Below, piece by piece: positions 25,504-33,889 of a DNA stretch of 64,000 bases. The notes under the pieces are model-generated. The model was not told the origin of the DNA and searched no databases. It saw only the letters and a program-made list of their open reading frames with translations. Origin of the DNA: Hymenobacter aranciens (GTDB lineage: Bacteria; Bacteroidota; Bacteroidia; Cytophagales; Hymenobacteraceae); contig NZ_JAUQSY010000012.1 of the NCBI RefSeq assembly GCF_030580865.1, positions 62,001 through 126,000 of the forward strand. The letters are read 5' to 3'. A program made the position numbers and the translations under genes. Numbering within the stretch: position 1 is the stretch's first letter; every line of letters starts with the position of its first letter.

Positions 25504-26337
25504 ATGACCAACAAAGAAATAAAAGCCCTCATCTCGCTGCTCGACGACCCGGAAATCGCGCCCCAGATTCAGGGCGAAATCCAGAACCTGGGCGAGAGCA
25601 TCATTCCATTTCTGGAGGAAAGCTGGGAGGAAACCCTGGATGCCCAGCAGCAGCAGCGCCTAGAGGATTTGATTCACCACCTGCAGTTTGAGGGCCTGCA
25701 GCAGCGCCTGCGCGTATGGCGCGAGGCCGGCGGCACCGACCTGCTCGAAGGCATGTGGCTGCTCAATACCTACCAATACCCCGACGCCGACCTGCAGGCC
25801 CTGAACCGCGCCATCGAGCAGCTCCGCTTCGAGGTGTGGACGCTGCTGCGCCCCGAAATGCACCCCGCCGACCAAGTGCAGGCACTCAACCACGTGCTGT
25901 TTCGGGCGCACAAGTTTGCTGCCAACACCCAACATTTTCACTCGCCGGCCAATTCGATGCTGCAGCGCGTGATTGAAACCAAGCGAGGCAACCCGTTGGC
26001 TTTGTGCGTCATTTACCTGCTGGTGGCGCAGCGGCTGCATTTGCCCGTGTTCGGTGTCAATCTGCCCAACCTGTTCGTGCTCACCTTCCGGCCCGAGCTG
26101 CCGGGCGCCGAGCCGTTCTACATCAACTGCTACAACCGGGGGCTGGTGCTCTCGCGCACCGATATCGAGCACTACATCAGCCAGCTCAACCTCAGCCCAA
26201 ACCCCATTTTCTTCGAGCCCTGCGAGAATATCGACATCGTGCGCCGGGCCATGCGCAACCTGCAGCTCAGCTTCGAGAAGCTGCAGGAGCCGAGTAAGGC
26301 GGCGGAGGTGGGCGTGTTGCTGAATATTCTGGAGTAG
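25504..26337 (+). CDS. SirB1/transglutaminase-like family protein
   Basis: Protein of 277 residues. The N-terminal helical part (MTNKEIKALISLLDDPE) is followed by a transglutaminase-like core of the SirB1/YchA type: LNHVLFRAHKFAANT, SMLQRVIETKRGNPLALCVIY and PVFGVNLPNLFVLTF. The family motif RGNPLxL is clear; Cys in ALCVIY may be the catalytic-like residue. A role is not firmly known for the family; homologues are often near protein release or TPR proteins. The ATG at 25504 is chosen. Confidence 0.8.
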   Translation: MTNKEIKALISLLDDPEIAPQIQGEIQNLGESIIPFLEESWEETLDAQQQQRLEDLIHHLQFEGLQQRLRVWREAGGTDLLEGMWLLNTYQYPDADLQALNRAIEQLRFEVWTLLRPEMHPADQVQALNHVLFRAHKFAANTQHFHSPANSMLQRVIETKRGNPLALCVIYLLVAQRLHLPVFGVNLPNLFVLTFRPELPGAEPFYINCYNRGLVLSRTDIEHYISQLNLSPNPIFFEPCENIDIVRRAMRNLQLSFEKLQEPSKAAEVGVLLNILE

Positions 26338-26351
26338 AGCAGACAAAAAAG

Positions 26352-26484
26352 CACGTCATCCTGAGCGCAGCGAAAGGACCTCGCCCGCTTCGTTGTGGTG
26401 GTAACTCTAATCGTTCAAACGAGAAGAAATTACTCCTACAGAGAAGCGGGCGAGGTCCTTTCGCCTGCGGCTCAGGATGACGTG
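26352..26484. repeat. Dispersed hairpin repeat, copy 5 (CATCCTGAG family)
   Basis: Long-spacer version with outer arms CACGTCATCCTGAG / CTCAGGATGACGTG, middle CGAAAGGACCTCGCCCGCTT / AAGCGGGCGAGGTCCTTTCG, and a central loop of about 50 bases with GTAACTCTAATCGTTC. It lies between convergent genes (SirB1-like and redoxin). Confidence 0.9.
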
Positions 26485-26497
26485 CTTTTATTAAACC

Positions 26498-27070
26498 CTA
26501 CCGCTTAATCAGACACCCGGCGGCGCGCTTGCCCTCCACGCCAGCGGGGCGGCCGGCCAGCACGTTATCGAGCACCTGCTGGAGGTAGCGCTGTTGCACA
26601 TTGCCGGGCACCTGCGGGTTGTCGTCGATGGCCCCGCGGTAGCGCACGGCAAAGCTGCCGCCCGCGGGTTGCAGTACCACGGCCTCGGCCGTTTTGCTCA
26701 CGCCCAGCAGCGTGCTCACCTGCGAGGTGGCATCGGTGAGGGTAGGCAGTTCGACCTCGCCGGGCGTGGCGGTGCCGGGCGCGTCGAGGTTGATGGGCAC
26801 GTTGACGAACAGGAACTGCACGCCCTGACTGCGGTAGGTATTGCTGATGGAGGCCAGCCGCTGCTGATAGAGCCGCGAAAAGGCGCAGGCCGGGTTCAGG
26901 AAAACCACAACTATGGCCTTACTGCCGTTGTAGCTTTTCAGGCTGACGTCGGCGTTGGCGGCGGTTTTGAGGGTGAAATCGGCGATGGACTGGGCGCGGG
27001 CGCTACCGCCTGCCCACACGGCGGCAAGCAGGGCAACGGCGGCAATAATGGAGAGGCGGCGAGCGGACAT
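26498..27070 (-). CDS. Exported redoxin (AhpC/TSA-like) protein
   Basis: Protein of 190 residues. Signal peptide MSARRLSIIAAVALLAAVWA, cleaved after SARA. Redoxin fold: IADFTLKTAANADVSLKSYN, then VVVFLNPACAFSRLYQQRL with one Cys at the peroxidatic-like position (C-x-x-S, not CxxC). A second Cys at the very end (AAGCLIKR) could be the resolving partner, as in the small redoxins that end in GCxIK. Likely a periplasmic thiol peroxidase or assembly factor; substrate unknown. Head-to-tail 43 bases upstream of nothing further on its strand except the phosphopantetheinyl transferase. Confidence 0.75.
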   Translation of the reverse strand: MSARRLSIIAAVALLAAVWAGGSARAQSIADFTLKTAANADVSLKSYNGSKAIVVVFLNPACAFSRLYQQRLASISNTYRSQGVQFLFVNVPINLDAPGTATPGEVELPTLTDATSQVSTLLGVSKTAEAVVLQPAGGSFAVRYRGAIDDNPQVPGNVQQRYLQQVLDNVLAGRPAGVEGKRAAGCLIKR

Positions 27071-27113
27071 GAGGGGAAGGTAGGGCAAAAAATCAGGAAA
27101 CCGGCGGGAGCGG

Positions 27114-27812
27114 CTATTCAGCCGCGTGGCAGTACGTGAGCACATACCCTGGGGCCGGTTCGGAATAGCAAATGCAGTGCCGTATATCTTCGTCGGATAC
27201 CCACAGCGTAGCAGATAGTTGCAAAGGCGCGGCGGAAGTATCGGGCAAGGGCGTTTGGACAGCGGCCACGTCCAGCAACAGCTGCTCAGCGAAGATGAGG
27301 CCGGGCCGGGCCGCCAGCTTGTAAAGCGTTTCCTTGGCGCTCCAGAGCAGGCTGTAGCGCTGGGTGGCGCTGGCCTCGGGCAGGGCGGCCGCGGCGGCCA
27401 TTTCGTCATCGGATAAAAACATGCTGGCCAGCCGTCGGGCTTTGTCGCGCACTATTTCGATGTCGATACCCGCCCGGCCGCTGGTGCTGATTATCGCCGC
27501 CGCCCACTCGCCGGAGTGCGACAGTGAGATTTCCAGCGGCTGTGGCGTGCCCGTCAGCCACGGGCGGCCTTCGGCATCGTTCTGAATGATAAGGTTATTC
27601 GATTCAGAAGAAGGCAGTAACTGCTCCACCAGCGCGTGGGCCAGCGCCCGCACGCCCAGCCAGTGCGCCTGCCGCGTGGGACCCGCCGTGGGCGGAATCA
27701 GCGCCCGGTAGGCGGGCGGCAGCAGCGGCCACAGTGCTTCGGGAGGCTCGGTGAGGTGCCAGAGGCCCAATATGGCGGTGGGGGAGAGGTGCTGAACGGA
27801 GTGCAGGGGCAT
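27114..27812 (-). CDS. 4'-phosphopantetheinyl transferase superfamily protein
   Basis: Protein of 232 residues. It activates acyl- or peptidyl-carrier proteins by attaching phosphopantetheine from CoA. The two signature motifs are AGIDIEIV (Mg-binding Asp/Glu) and LLWSAKETLYKLA (W-S-x-K-E-x-x-x-K); LEISLSHSGEWAAA is the usual upstream strand. Length and layout are Sfp-like rather than AcpS-like. Start at the ATG at 27812 (MPLHSVQH). Divergent from the WD40 gene, sharing a 69-base promoter region. Confidence 0.88.
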   Translation of the reverse strand: MPLHSVQHLSPTAILGLWHLTEPPEALWPLLPPAYRALIPPTAGPTRQAHWLGVRALAHALVEQLLPSSESNNLIIQNDAEGRPWLTGTPQPLEISLSHSGEWAAAIISTSGRAGIDIEIVRDKARRLASMFLSDDEMAAAAALPEASATQRYSLLWSAKETLYKLAARPGLIFAEQLLLDVAAVQTPLPDTSAAPLQLSATLWVSDEDIRHCICYSEPAPGYVLTYCHAAE

Positions 27813-27863
27813 GAAACCACGGGCCGCGCGATGAAAAACTAACCACCGGCGCTGGTGCGAAGC

Positions 27864-27871
27864 TACCTTTG
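27864..27871 (+). promoter_or_regulatory. -7 box of the WD40 gene
   Basis: TACCTTTG, 11 bases upstream of the ATG at 27882. The close spacing means a very short leader, and it rules out the alternative start at 27855. Confidence 0.5.
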
Positions 27872-27881
27872 CGCCCGCATT

Positions 27882-28814
27882 ATGTCTGCCGCTGCCCGCC
27901 CCACTGTTACTAAAATTGCCGCCCTCACCGGCCACCGCGATGCCGTGTACGGCCTCACACTGGGCGCGGGGAGTACCATTTATTCGAGCAGCGCGGATGG
28001 AATGGTGGTGGCCTGGGATGCCGCCGACCCCACCCGCGACGGCGAGCTGCTGGCCCGCGTCGAGAATTCGGTGTACGCCCTGCGCCACTTGCCCGAGCTG
28101 GAATTGCTGGTGCTGGGCCATAACTTCCAGGGCATCCAGGCGCTTGATTTACAGAACAAGCAGCTGGCGCACGCTACGGCCCTGCCGCCGGTGGCTATTT
28201 TCGATATGGTGCATTCGGCCAGCCGGCAGCGGCTGTACGTGGCGCTGGGCGATGGAACGCTGGCCGTGCTGCGGCTGCCGGATTTCCAGATTGAAAACCT
28301 GCTGCGCCTCGCCACCAAAAGCCTGCGCACCCTGGCCCTGCACGAAAGCCGGAGCGAACTGGCCGTGGGCAGCTCCGACACCTTCACCCGCATTCTCGAC
28401 CTCGATTCGCTGGCGGTGAAATACACGCTGGGCGAAAGCACCAACTCGGTGTTCTCGGTGGCGTATGACGTGAGTGGCCAACGCCTGCTCACGGCCGGCC
28501 GCGATGCCCAGATTCGGAGCTGGGACGTGGCCGCTGGCTACCAGCTGACGCAAACGGTGCCGGCCCACATGTACACCATCAACCACCTGGCCTTTAGTCC
28601 CGATGGCCGTTACCTGGCCTCGTGCAGCCTCGATAAAAACATCAAGCTCTGGGACGCCGCTACGCTGGAGCTGCTGAAGGTGCTCGACCGCGTGCGCCAC
28701 GCCGGCCACGGCACGTCGGTGAACAAATTGGTTTGGCCGGGCGTCGAAAACCGCTTAGTTTCGTGTAGCGACGACCGCAGCCTGGCCGTATGGCAAATAG
28801 GAGCTGTTAGCTAA
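27882..28814 (+). CDS. WD40-repeat beta-propeller protein
   Basis: Protein of 310 residues. About seven WD40 blades are visible from ALTGHRDAVYGLTLGAG near the N-terminus, through LLTAGRDAQIRSWDVA and LAFSPDGRYLASCSLDKNIKLWDA, to LVSCSDDRSLAVWQIG at the end. No signal peptide, so a cytosolic scaffold is likely; partners unknown. The last four codons and the TAA fall inside the left arm of the heptamer inverted repeat (28802-28835), so the C-terminus was probably reshaped by that element. Confidence 0.85.
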   Translation: MSAAARPTVTKIAALTGHRDAVYGLTLGAGSTIYSSSADGMVVAWDAADPTRDGELLARVENSVYALRHLPELELLVLGHNFQGIQALDLQNKQLAHATALPPVAIFDMVHSASRQRLYVALGDGTLAVLRLPDFQIENLLRLATKSLRTLALHESRSELAVGSSDTFTRILDLDSLAVKYTLGESTNSVFSVAYDVSGQRLLTAGRDAQIRSWDVAAGYQLTQTVPAHMYTINHLAFSPDGRYLASCSLDKNIKLWDAATLELLKVLDRVRHAGHGTSVNKLVWPGVENRLVSCSDDRSLAVWQIGAVS

Positions 28815-28897
28815 TAGCTGCTAGCTGTTAGCTTTCTTTCTGAGCTCCTGACTAAATAACAAAAAAGCTAACAGCTAGCAGCTATTAGCTAACAGCT
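28802..28897. repeat. Heptamer-built inverted repeat, 34-bp perfect arms
   Basis: Left arm 28802-28835 and right arm 28864-28897 are perfect reverse complements. Each is made of 7-base units: GCTAACA GCTAGCA GCTATTA GCTAACA on the right arm. Loop of 28 bases. The left arm contains the WD40 stop codon; the right arm ends 8 bases before the DivIVA start. Confidence 0.92.
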
Positions 28898-28905
28898 AAA
28901 AAACC

Positions 28906-30009
28906 ATGAAGCTGACTGCTTTAGATATTCGCCAGAAAACCTTTGAGAAATCCTTTCGTGGGGTCGACAAAGACGAAGTGCAGGCCTTCCTGACCACTGT
29001 GTCGCAGCACTGGGAGCGCATGAGCGACGAAAACCGCGAGCTGCGCCTCAAGCTGGAGCACGCCCAGCACGACGTGCAGAAAATGCGCGAAGTGGAAAGC
29101 AGCCTCTACCGCACCCTCAAAACGGCCGAGGACACCAGCACCAGCATCACCGAGCAGGCCCAGCGCGACGCCGACCTGCGCGTGCGCGAAGCCCAGTTTC
29201 AGGCCGAGCAGCTGGTGAATGAGGCCCGTCAGCGCGCCCGCGGCATCGTGGACGAAGCCTACCAGCAGGCCGAAAAAGCCGTGGCCGACATGCAGCGCGA
29301 AGTAGGCGGCCTGGGCCAGGAGTGCCAGCGCCTCGAGCAGCACCTCGACAGCCTCGTGCGCGACCTGCACAACCTGGCTTCCGATGCGTTGGAAAAGGTA
29401 GATAAAGCCCGCTCGCGCCCCGGTGGCGGCACGGCAGCCATCCTTTCGCGGGCCGCCAGCGTAAAGGTGGAGCGGCCGAAGGAATCGGCCCCTGAAATTA
29501 CTGAGCCCATGCCCACCCTCACCGCTCCCGCCCGCCCCACCCCGGCCCCCGTGGTAGTGCCCACTCCGCTGCCAGAAGCTCCGTTGCGCGCTACTGAATT
29601 GAAGCCGCAACCCGAAGTTCCTACGGCCTACAACCCCAAGCCCGGCCAGCAGCCCGACCCCGGCGCCCCGGCCCAGACGCCCGAGCCCGAAATCGAGCGC
29701 CCCGAAGCCCCGGCCGAAAACCCCGGCATCTCGCCCGCCCCGCACATCGACCCGCCCGCACCCTCGCAGGTGCCCGACCCCGCCCCGCCCCGCGTGGAGC
29801 CGCCCGCGCCGGACATTCGGCCAATTATGCCCGACCACCCCGAGATTGCGCCGCCCGTGCCGCCCACGCACCCCGGCCAGCCCAGCGGCCCGGCTATGGC
29901 AGCTGAAGTGGCTGCCGCGCCGGTAGTTGAGCCGGTAGCCCCTGTTGCTGCCGCGCCGGCCGTCGAGCCGGTAGCCGCGACTGAGAAATCATTCTTTGAC
30001 GAAATCTAG
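28906..30009 (+). CDS. DivIVA-domain protein with Pro-rich C-terminus
   Basis: Protein of 367 residues. The N-terminal DivIVA/GpsB-like domain (MKLTALDIRQKTFEKSFRGV, DKDEVQAFLTTVSQHWERM) is followed by a coiled coil to about residue 165 (rich in EAQFQAEQLVNEARQRARGI-type heptads). The last 190 residues are disordered and Pro-rich (PDPGAPAQTPEPEIERPEAP), ending KSFFDEI. DivIVA proteins localise to curved membranes at poles or septa and recruit partners. The long Pro tail suggests SH3-like or envelope binding, which is inference. A terminator follows. Confidence 0.85.
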   Translation: MKLTALDIRQKTFEKSFRGVDKDEVQAFLTTVSQHWERMSDENRELRLKLEHAQHDVQKMREVESSLYRTLKTAEDTSTSITEQAQRDADLRVREAQFQAEQLVNEARQRARGIVDEAYQQAEKAVADMQREVGGLGQECQRLEQHLDSLVRDLHNLASDALEKVDKARSRPGGGTAAILSRAASVKVERPKESAPEITEPMPTLTAPARPTPAPVVVPTPLPEAPLRATELKPQPEVPTAYNPKPGQQPDPGAPAQTPEPEIERPEAPAENPGISPAPHIDPPAPSQVPDPAPPRVEPPAPDIRPIMPDHPEIAPPVPPTHPGQPSGPAMAAEVAAAPVVEPVAPVAAAPAVEPVAATEKSFFDEI

Positions 30010-30069
30010 ACCACGGATTAAGCGGATTTTTCGGATTCGTCGGATTTTGTGAATGGCTTCAGTTTGCTG

Positions 30070-30101
30070 AAAAAGCCTGTCCTTTGGGGCAGGCTTTTTT
30101 T
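30070..30101 (+). terminator. Intrinsic terminator after the DivIVA gene
   Basis: Stem AAAGCCTGTCC / GGGCAGGCTTT with a short loop, then a T-run, about 60 bases after the stop codon. Confidence 0.88.
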
Positions 30102-30189
30102 GTGCGCCTACGTGGTACGGCTTGCGGAATAAAGCGCTGTCGAATTTCCTGGGCAAACTCACTATCTCACCACTTTACCACCTCACCAC

Positions 30190-30546
30190 ATGGACCAGGT
30201 TGCACTCGAAGGCATGGAATTTTTCGCTTTTCACGGCTATTATGATGAAGAGCAGAAGCTGGGCAACAAGTACGGCGTGGACCTGTACGTGAAGGCTGAT
30301 TTACAGGAAGCTGGGCAGTCGGATGCCCTGCCCAAAACGGTGAATTACGTAGTGCTCTACCGCCTAGTGGCCGAGGAAATGGCCATCCCGGCCCGGCTGC
30401 TGGAGCACGTGGCCAACCGCATTCTCAACCGGATTATGGCCGAGATGCCGCACGTGAGCAAGGTCAAAATCAGCGTTTCGAAATTTCAGCCGCCGCTGGG
30501 CGGCATCTGCCAGCGCTCGCGGGTGACGCTGAAGCGGCGGCGCTAG
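30190..30546 (+). CDS. folB: Dihydroneopterin aldolase
   Basis: Protein of 118 residues, full family length. FolB splits dihydroneopterin to 6-hydroxymethyl-dihydropterin and glycolaldehyde in folate synthesis. Motifs: GMEFFAFHGYYDEEQKLGNK near residues 8-27 with the conserved FHG and catalytic Glu, TVNYVVLYRLV, LLEHVANRI, and KISVSKFQPPLGG with the catalytic Lys region. It stands alone between the DivIVA gene and the BlaI operator region. Confidence 0.93.
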   Translation: MDQVALEGMEFFAFHGYYDEEQKLGNKYGVDLYVKADLQEAGQSDALPKTVNYVVLYRLVAEEMAIPARLLEHVANRILNRIMAEMPHVSKVKISVSKFQPPLGGICQRSRVTLKRRR

Positions 30547-30651
30547 CTGACATGAACAGCCGCCCAAATCAGTATTTAGCCGGCTCTGGATAAAGCAGAC
30601 AGAAATTTTTCTGAAAATTATTTTTCAGAAAAACAGTCTGTTAGGCTTTGT

Positions 30652-30731
30652 TACGAATTATTTCGTAGATAAGTCTTGCAACTACGAATCTGTTCGTAGC
30701 ACCTTTGCGTTGTACTACGAAATCATTCGTA
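30652..30731 (+). promoter_or_regulatory. Three TACGAA-N4-TTCGTA operators around the blaI-type promoter
   Basis: Site 1 is 30652-30667, site 2 is 30683-30698 and site 3 is 30716-30731. All have identical half-sites TACGAA and TTCGTA with 4-base spacers (TTAT, TCTG, ATCA). Centres are 31 and 33 bp apart, about three helical turns. A promoter is visible: TTG at 30676-30678, then 21 bases, then CACCTTTG at 30700-30707 (one mismatch to TAnnTTTG). Site 2 therefore fills the spacer between the boxes and site 3 covers the start of transcription, ideal for repression. Confidence 0.85.
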
Positions 30732-30751
30732 CCAACCGCAGCGCATTCGCT

Positions 30752-31183
30752 ATGAGTAAAGCTCCGTCCCCCAAACCTACGGATTCCGAATTGGAAATCC
30801 TACACGTGCTCTGGCAGCACGGGCCGGCCACCGTGCGGGCCATCAACGACCTGCTTGGGCAGCGTCGGCAGGCCGAAGTCGGCTACACCACCACGCTCAA
30901 GATTCTGCAGCTGATGCTGGAGAAAGGCCTCGTGCGGCGCGACGACGCCGACCGTAGCCATGTGTACCGGGCCGCCGTGCGCGAGCAGGAAACACAAGGG
31001 CTGCTGCTCGATAAGTTCGTGGATGCCACCTTCGGCGGCTCGGCCCTGAAGCTGGTGATGCAGGCCCTGGGCAGCCGCAAAACCTCGGACGACGAGCTGG
31101 CCCAGATTCGCCGGCTGCTGAACGACATTGAAATCCAAAACTCCACCTCTAACCCCGCCGAAGACGATGAGCACGCTGGATAA
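30752..31183 (+). CDS. BlaI/MecI-family transcriptional repressor
   Basis: Protein of 143 residues. Winged-helix DNA-binding domain with the family signature: PTDSELEILHVLWQHGPATV, GYTTTLKILQLMLEKGLV and RDDADRSHVYRA, then a C-terminal dimerisation helix region. BlaI-type repressors are inactivated by proteolysis after a membrane M56 sensor fires. Start at the ATG at 30752 (MSKAPSP), downstream of the three operators. It overlaps the M56 gene by 17 bases. The original beta-lactam role is not implied; no beta-lactamase is present. Confidence 0.92.
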   Translation: MSKAPSPKPTDSELEILHVLWQHGPATVRAINDLLGQRRQAEVGYTTTLKILQLMLEKGLVRRDDADRSHVYRAAVREQETQGLLLDKFVDATFGGSALKLVMQALGSRKTSDDELAQIRRLLNDIEIQNSTSNPAEDDEHAG

Positions 31184-33764
31184 TTTCTTTTCGCCCGTGC
31201 TGACGCGGGCCCTGGGCTGGACCTTATTGCACTCGCTGTGGCAGGGTGCGCTGCTGGCCGCCGTGCTGGGCGGCGCCCTGCTGCTACTGCGCCGCCACCG
31301 CGCCGAACTGCGCTACCTGGCTTCGGCCCTGGCGCTGGGCGGCATGGTGCTGGCGGCCGGGCTCACGTTTGGCCGGTACTATTTTGTGCCTGCTACCACT
31401 ACCTTGTTGCCAGTTAATGAAGTGGCCACGGTGGCCTCGGCTGCCGCGCCCCGTGCCACAGTAGCGGCGAAAAGCCACTACGCCGTGGTTGCAGCTGCTG
31501 CAACTGCTGCAACCGCGCAGGCCGCCAGCGCGCCAACCCGCGTGCCGGCCTGGCTGACGGCCACCGTGCGCTACTTCGAGCGCAATATGCCGCTGCTGGT
31601 GCTGGCCTGGCTATTGGGCTTGCTGGCCATGAGCTTACGGATGGTGGGCGGCCTGCTCTACGTGCAGCGCCTGAAGCGTTACCGGGTGCGCCCGCTGGGC
31701 GAAGCCTGGCAGGCCAAGCTGGCGGCGCTGGCCGAGCGCGGCGGCCTGAAGCGGCCGGTGGCGCTGCTGGAATCGGCGCTGGTGCAGGTGCCGCTGGTGG
31801 TGGGCCACGTGCGGCCCGTGATTCTGCTGCCGCTGGGCGCGGTGGCGGGCCTGTCGCCGGCTTGCCTGGAAGCTATTCTGGCCCATGAGCTGGCGCACGT
31901 TTTGCGCCGCGACTACCTCGTGAACCTGCTACAAACGGTGGCCGAGGCCCTGTTTTTCTACCATCCGGCGGTGTGGTTTATGGCCAACTGCCTGCGGGCC
32001 GAGCGCGAAAACTGCTGCGATGACACCGCCACGGCCCTCGTGGGCGGCGACCCGCTGCGGCTGGCCCGCGCCCTCACCGCCCTGGCCGAGTGGAGCCAAA
32101 GCGCAGTAATCCCGACGGCCCCGCGCCTGGCGCTGGCAGCCGTGGGCGGCCGGGGCTCGCTGCTGGGCCGGGTGCGCCGCCTGGTGCAGCGCCGCCCCGC
32201 CGCGCCCACCTGGGGCGAGGGCCTGATGGCCGCCGTGCTGGTGCTGGCTGGCTTGGGCATGCTGGGCGGCAGCGCCGTGCTGGCCAAGTCGAACCCGCTG
32301 CGGCTGTACGGGCTAAGCTCGGCCAGCAAATCAGGGATGCCTGGCGACACGACGAAGCTCGTGAAAACGACAACTTCGACTTCGGCCACGACTACGGCCC
32401 GCACGATGGCCGGCGGCCTCAATACCCCGGAAATCAAGGCGGACCTGGCTTTCAGCGATGAAGATATGGCGGAGTTGCAGGGGCAGCAAGCGGCGGCCCC
32501 GGTTGGCGCCAATGAGGTTGTGAACAACCAAAGCGACAACTCGAAAGACGACCAGGACCCGCCCCGGCGGCGCAAGCAGCGGCAGGTGGTTATTCAGCGC
32601 GGGCCGCACCCGGCGCCTGGCACCGTAGTTATCGAGAAGGACAAGAAGGGCCGCGTTACCAACCTGACGGTGAACGGCCAGCCGGTGGAAGTGGGCAAGC
32701 CGGGCAAAGGCTTGAAAAAGCAGCCGCAGGTGACGGTGCTGACCGTGCCACCCACGCCCGCCGGCCGCCGTGAGTTCTCGTTCAACTTCTCTGATACCTT
32801 CAATGAAAAGCTGGAGCGCAAGCTGGAAAAGGCTGGCAAGAAACTGGAGAAGTCGAACCGCTCCTACGTGTATGTGACGCCCGACGCCGCTACCTACAAC
32901 GGCCCGCGCAACTTCCACTTCGAATTTGACGAAGCCTCCCTAAACCGGCTGGCCGACAATGCTGTAACCTTAGGCGGCCTGAGCCTGAACCTGGGTTTGC
33001 AAGCCGCTAACCAGGGTCTGGAGGAAGCCCGGCGAGGCCTGGAATCGGCCCTGCGGAATCCCAACCTCAGCACGACGGAACGCCGGGAAATTCAGCGCGG
33101 CCTGCGCAACTTAAACCGTACTGAAGCTGAGGACGCCCGCGTCCGTGCTGAAGATGCCCGCGTCCGGATTGAGGATGCTCGCGTTCGTACCGAAGATGCC
33201 CGCGTGCGGGTTGAAGATGCTCGTCGCCGCGCTGAGGATGCCCGCCGCCAGGCTAACGATGGCCGTGACCTCATTCTGGAAGACGCCCGGCAGGACGCCG
33301 ATGACCGCGCCGAGGAAGCTCGCGAGCGCGCCGAAGAAGTGCGCGAGCGCCGCCGCGAAATTCAGGAACGCATCCAGGAAGCGCAGCGCGAGCTGCAGGA
33401 GCTGGAACGGAATGGTGCTGACAATATGCCCACGCCGCCCCGGGCACCCCGTCCGCCCCGCGCGCCGCGGGCCCCTCGGGTGGGGCAGGTTCCGGTAGCG
33501 CCGGTGGCTCCCGTGGCGCCGCCCATGCCACCCACGCCCCCGCGCGACAACTCGGGCAAAGTGCGGGAGGCCCTGCGTGCCGACGGCCTGATTGGCAAGA
33601 ACGACAAGGCCATGCGCTTCTCGCTGAGTGCCGATGGCATGACCGTGAACGGCAAGAAGCAACCCGCTGCTACGGCCGATAAATACCGCAAGCTGCTGGG
33701 TATCCCGAGAGACGGCAAAGGCAGCAAGTCGCGCATCGATATCAACTTTTCGGAAAACGACTAG
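31167..33764 (+). CDS. M56-family membrane metallopeptidase (BlaR1-like sensor) with heptad-repeat tail
   Basis: Protein of 865 residues. Membrane helices at about 15-45, 50-70 and 140-165, plus one near 355-375. The zinc site is H240-E-L-A-H244 in ILAHELAHVLRRDY, with the third ligand region ERENCCDD about 40 residues on. The usual penicillin-binding sensor domain is missing. Instead residues 380-865 hold a Ser/Thr/Asp-rich linker, a domain ending RREFSFNFSDTFNEKLERKL, tandem 7-residue EDARVRx units (about residues 654-700), a charged coil, a Pro-rich stretch (PRAPRPPRAPRAP) and a C-terminal domain DNSGKVREALRADGLIG. Signal sensed is unknown. Confidence 0.85.
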   Translation: MSTLDNFFSPVLTRALGWTLLHSLWQGALLAAVLGGALLLLRRHRAELRYLASALALGGMVLAAGLTFGRYYFVPATTTLLPVNEVATVASAAAPRATVAAKSHYAVVAAAATAATAQAASAPTRVPAWLTATVRYFERNMPLLVLAWLLGLLAMSLRMVGGLLYVQRLKRYRVRPLGEAWQAKLAALAERGGLKRPVALLESALVQVPLVVGHVRPVILLPLGAVAGLSPACLEAILAHELAHVLRRDYLVNLLQTVAEALFFYHPAVWFMANCLRAERENCCDDTATALVGGDPLRLARALTALAEWSQSAVIPTAPRLALAAVGGRGSLLGRVRRLVQRRPAAPTWGEGLMAAVLVLAGLGMLGGSAVLAKSNPLRLYGLSSASKSGMPGDTTKLVKTTTSTSATTTARTMAGGLNTPEIKADLAFSDEDMAELQGQQAAAPVGANEVVNNQSDNSKDDQDPPRRRKQRQVVIQRGPHPAPGTVVIEKDKKGRVTNLTVNGQPVEVGKPGKGLKKQPQVTVLTVPPTPAGRREFSFNFSDTFNEKLERKLEKAGKKLEKSNRSYVYVTPDAATYNGPRNFHFEFDEASLNRLADNAVTLGGLSLNLGLQAANQGLEEARRGLESALRNPNLSTTERREIQRGLRNLNRTEAEDARVRAEDARVRIEDARVRTEDARVRVEDARRRAEDARRQANDGRDLILEDARQDADDRAEEARERAEEVRERRREIQERIQEAQRELQELERNGADNMPTPPRAPRPPRAPRAPRVGQVPVAPVAPVAPPMPPTPPRDNSGKVREALRADGLIGKNDKAMRFSLSADGMTVNGKKQPAATADKYRKLLGIPRDGKGSKSRIDINFSEND
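33127..33270 (+). repeat. Tandem 21-bp coding repeat (EDARVR units)
   Basis: Six or seven consecutive 21-base units encode AEDARVR, AEDARVR, IEDARVR, TEDARVR, VEDARRR, AEDARRQ and ANDGRD. A seven-residue period with alternating Glu/Asp and Arg is compatible with a charged coiled coil or single alpha-helix. Confidence 0.85.
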
Positions 33765-33789
33765 CCGCGCCGGCCTCCGCCCGCGCCTC

Positions 33790-33833
33790 GGCGGGCCGCA
33801 AACCGAAACCGGGTTTGCGGCCCGCTTTTTTTT
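33790..33833 (+). terminator. Intrinsic terminator after the M56 gene
   Basis: Stem GCGGGCCGCAAACC / GGGTTTGCGGCCCGC with loop GAAAC, then a run of eight T, 25 bases after the M56 stop codon. Confidence 0.88.
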
Positions 33834-33889
33834 CGCCCAGGCGGGCAACTAGCCCCCCGCTTTCTTCATCATTCACGGCACCTTTTCTT

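Noticed and set aside
30752..33764. Beta-lactam resistance operon
   Set aside because: Although BlaI and M56 families are present, there is no beta-lactamase or penicillin-binding sensor domain, so resistance is not supported.
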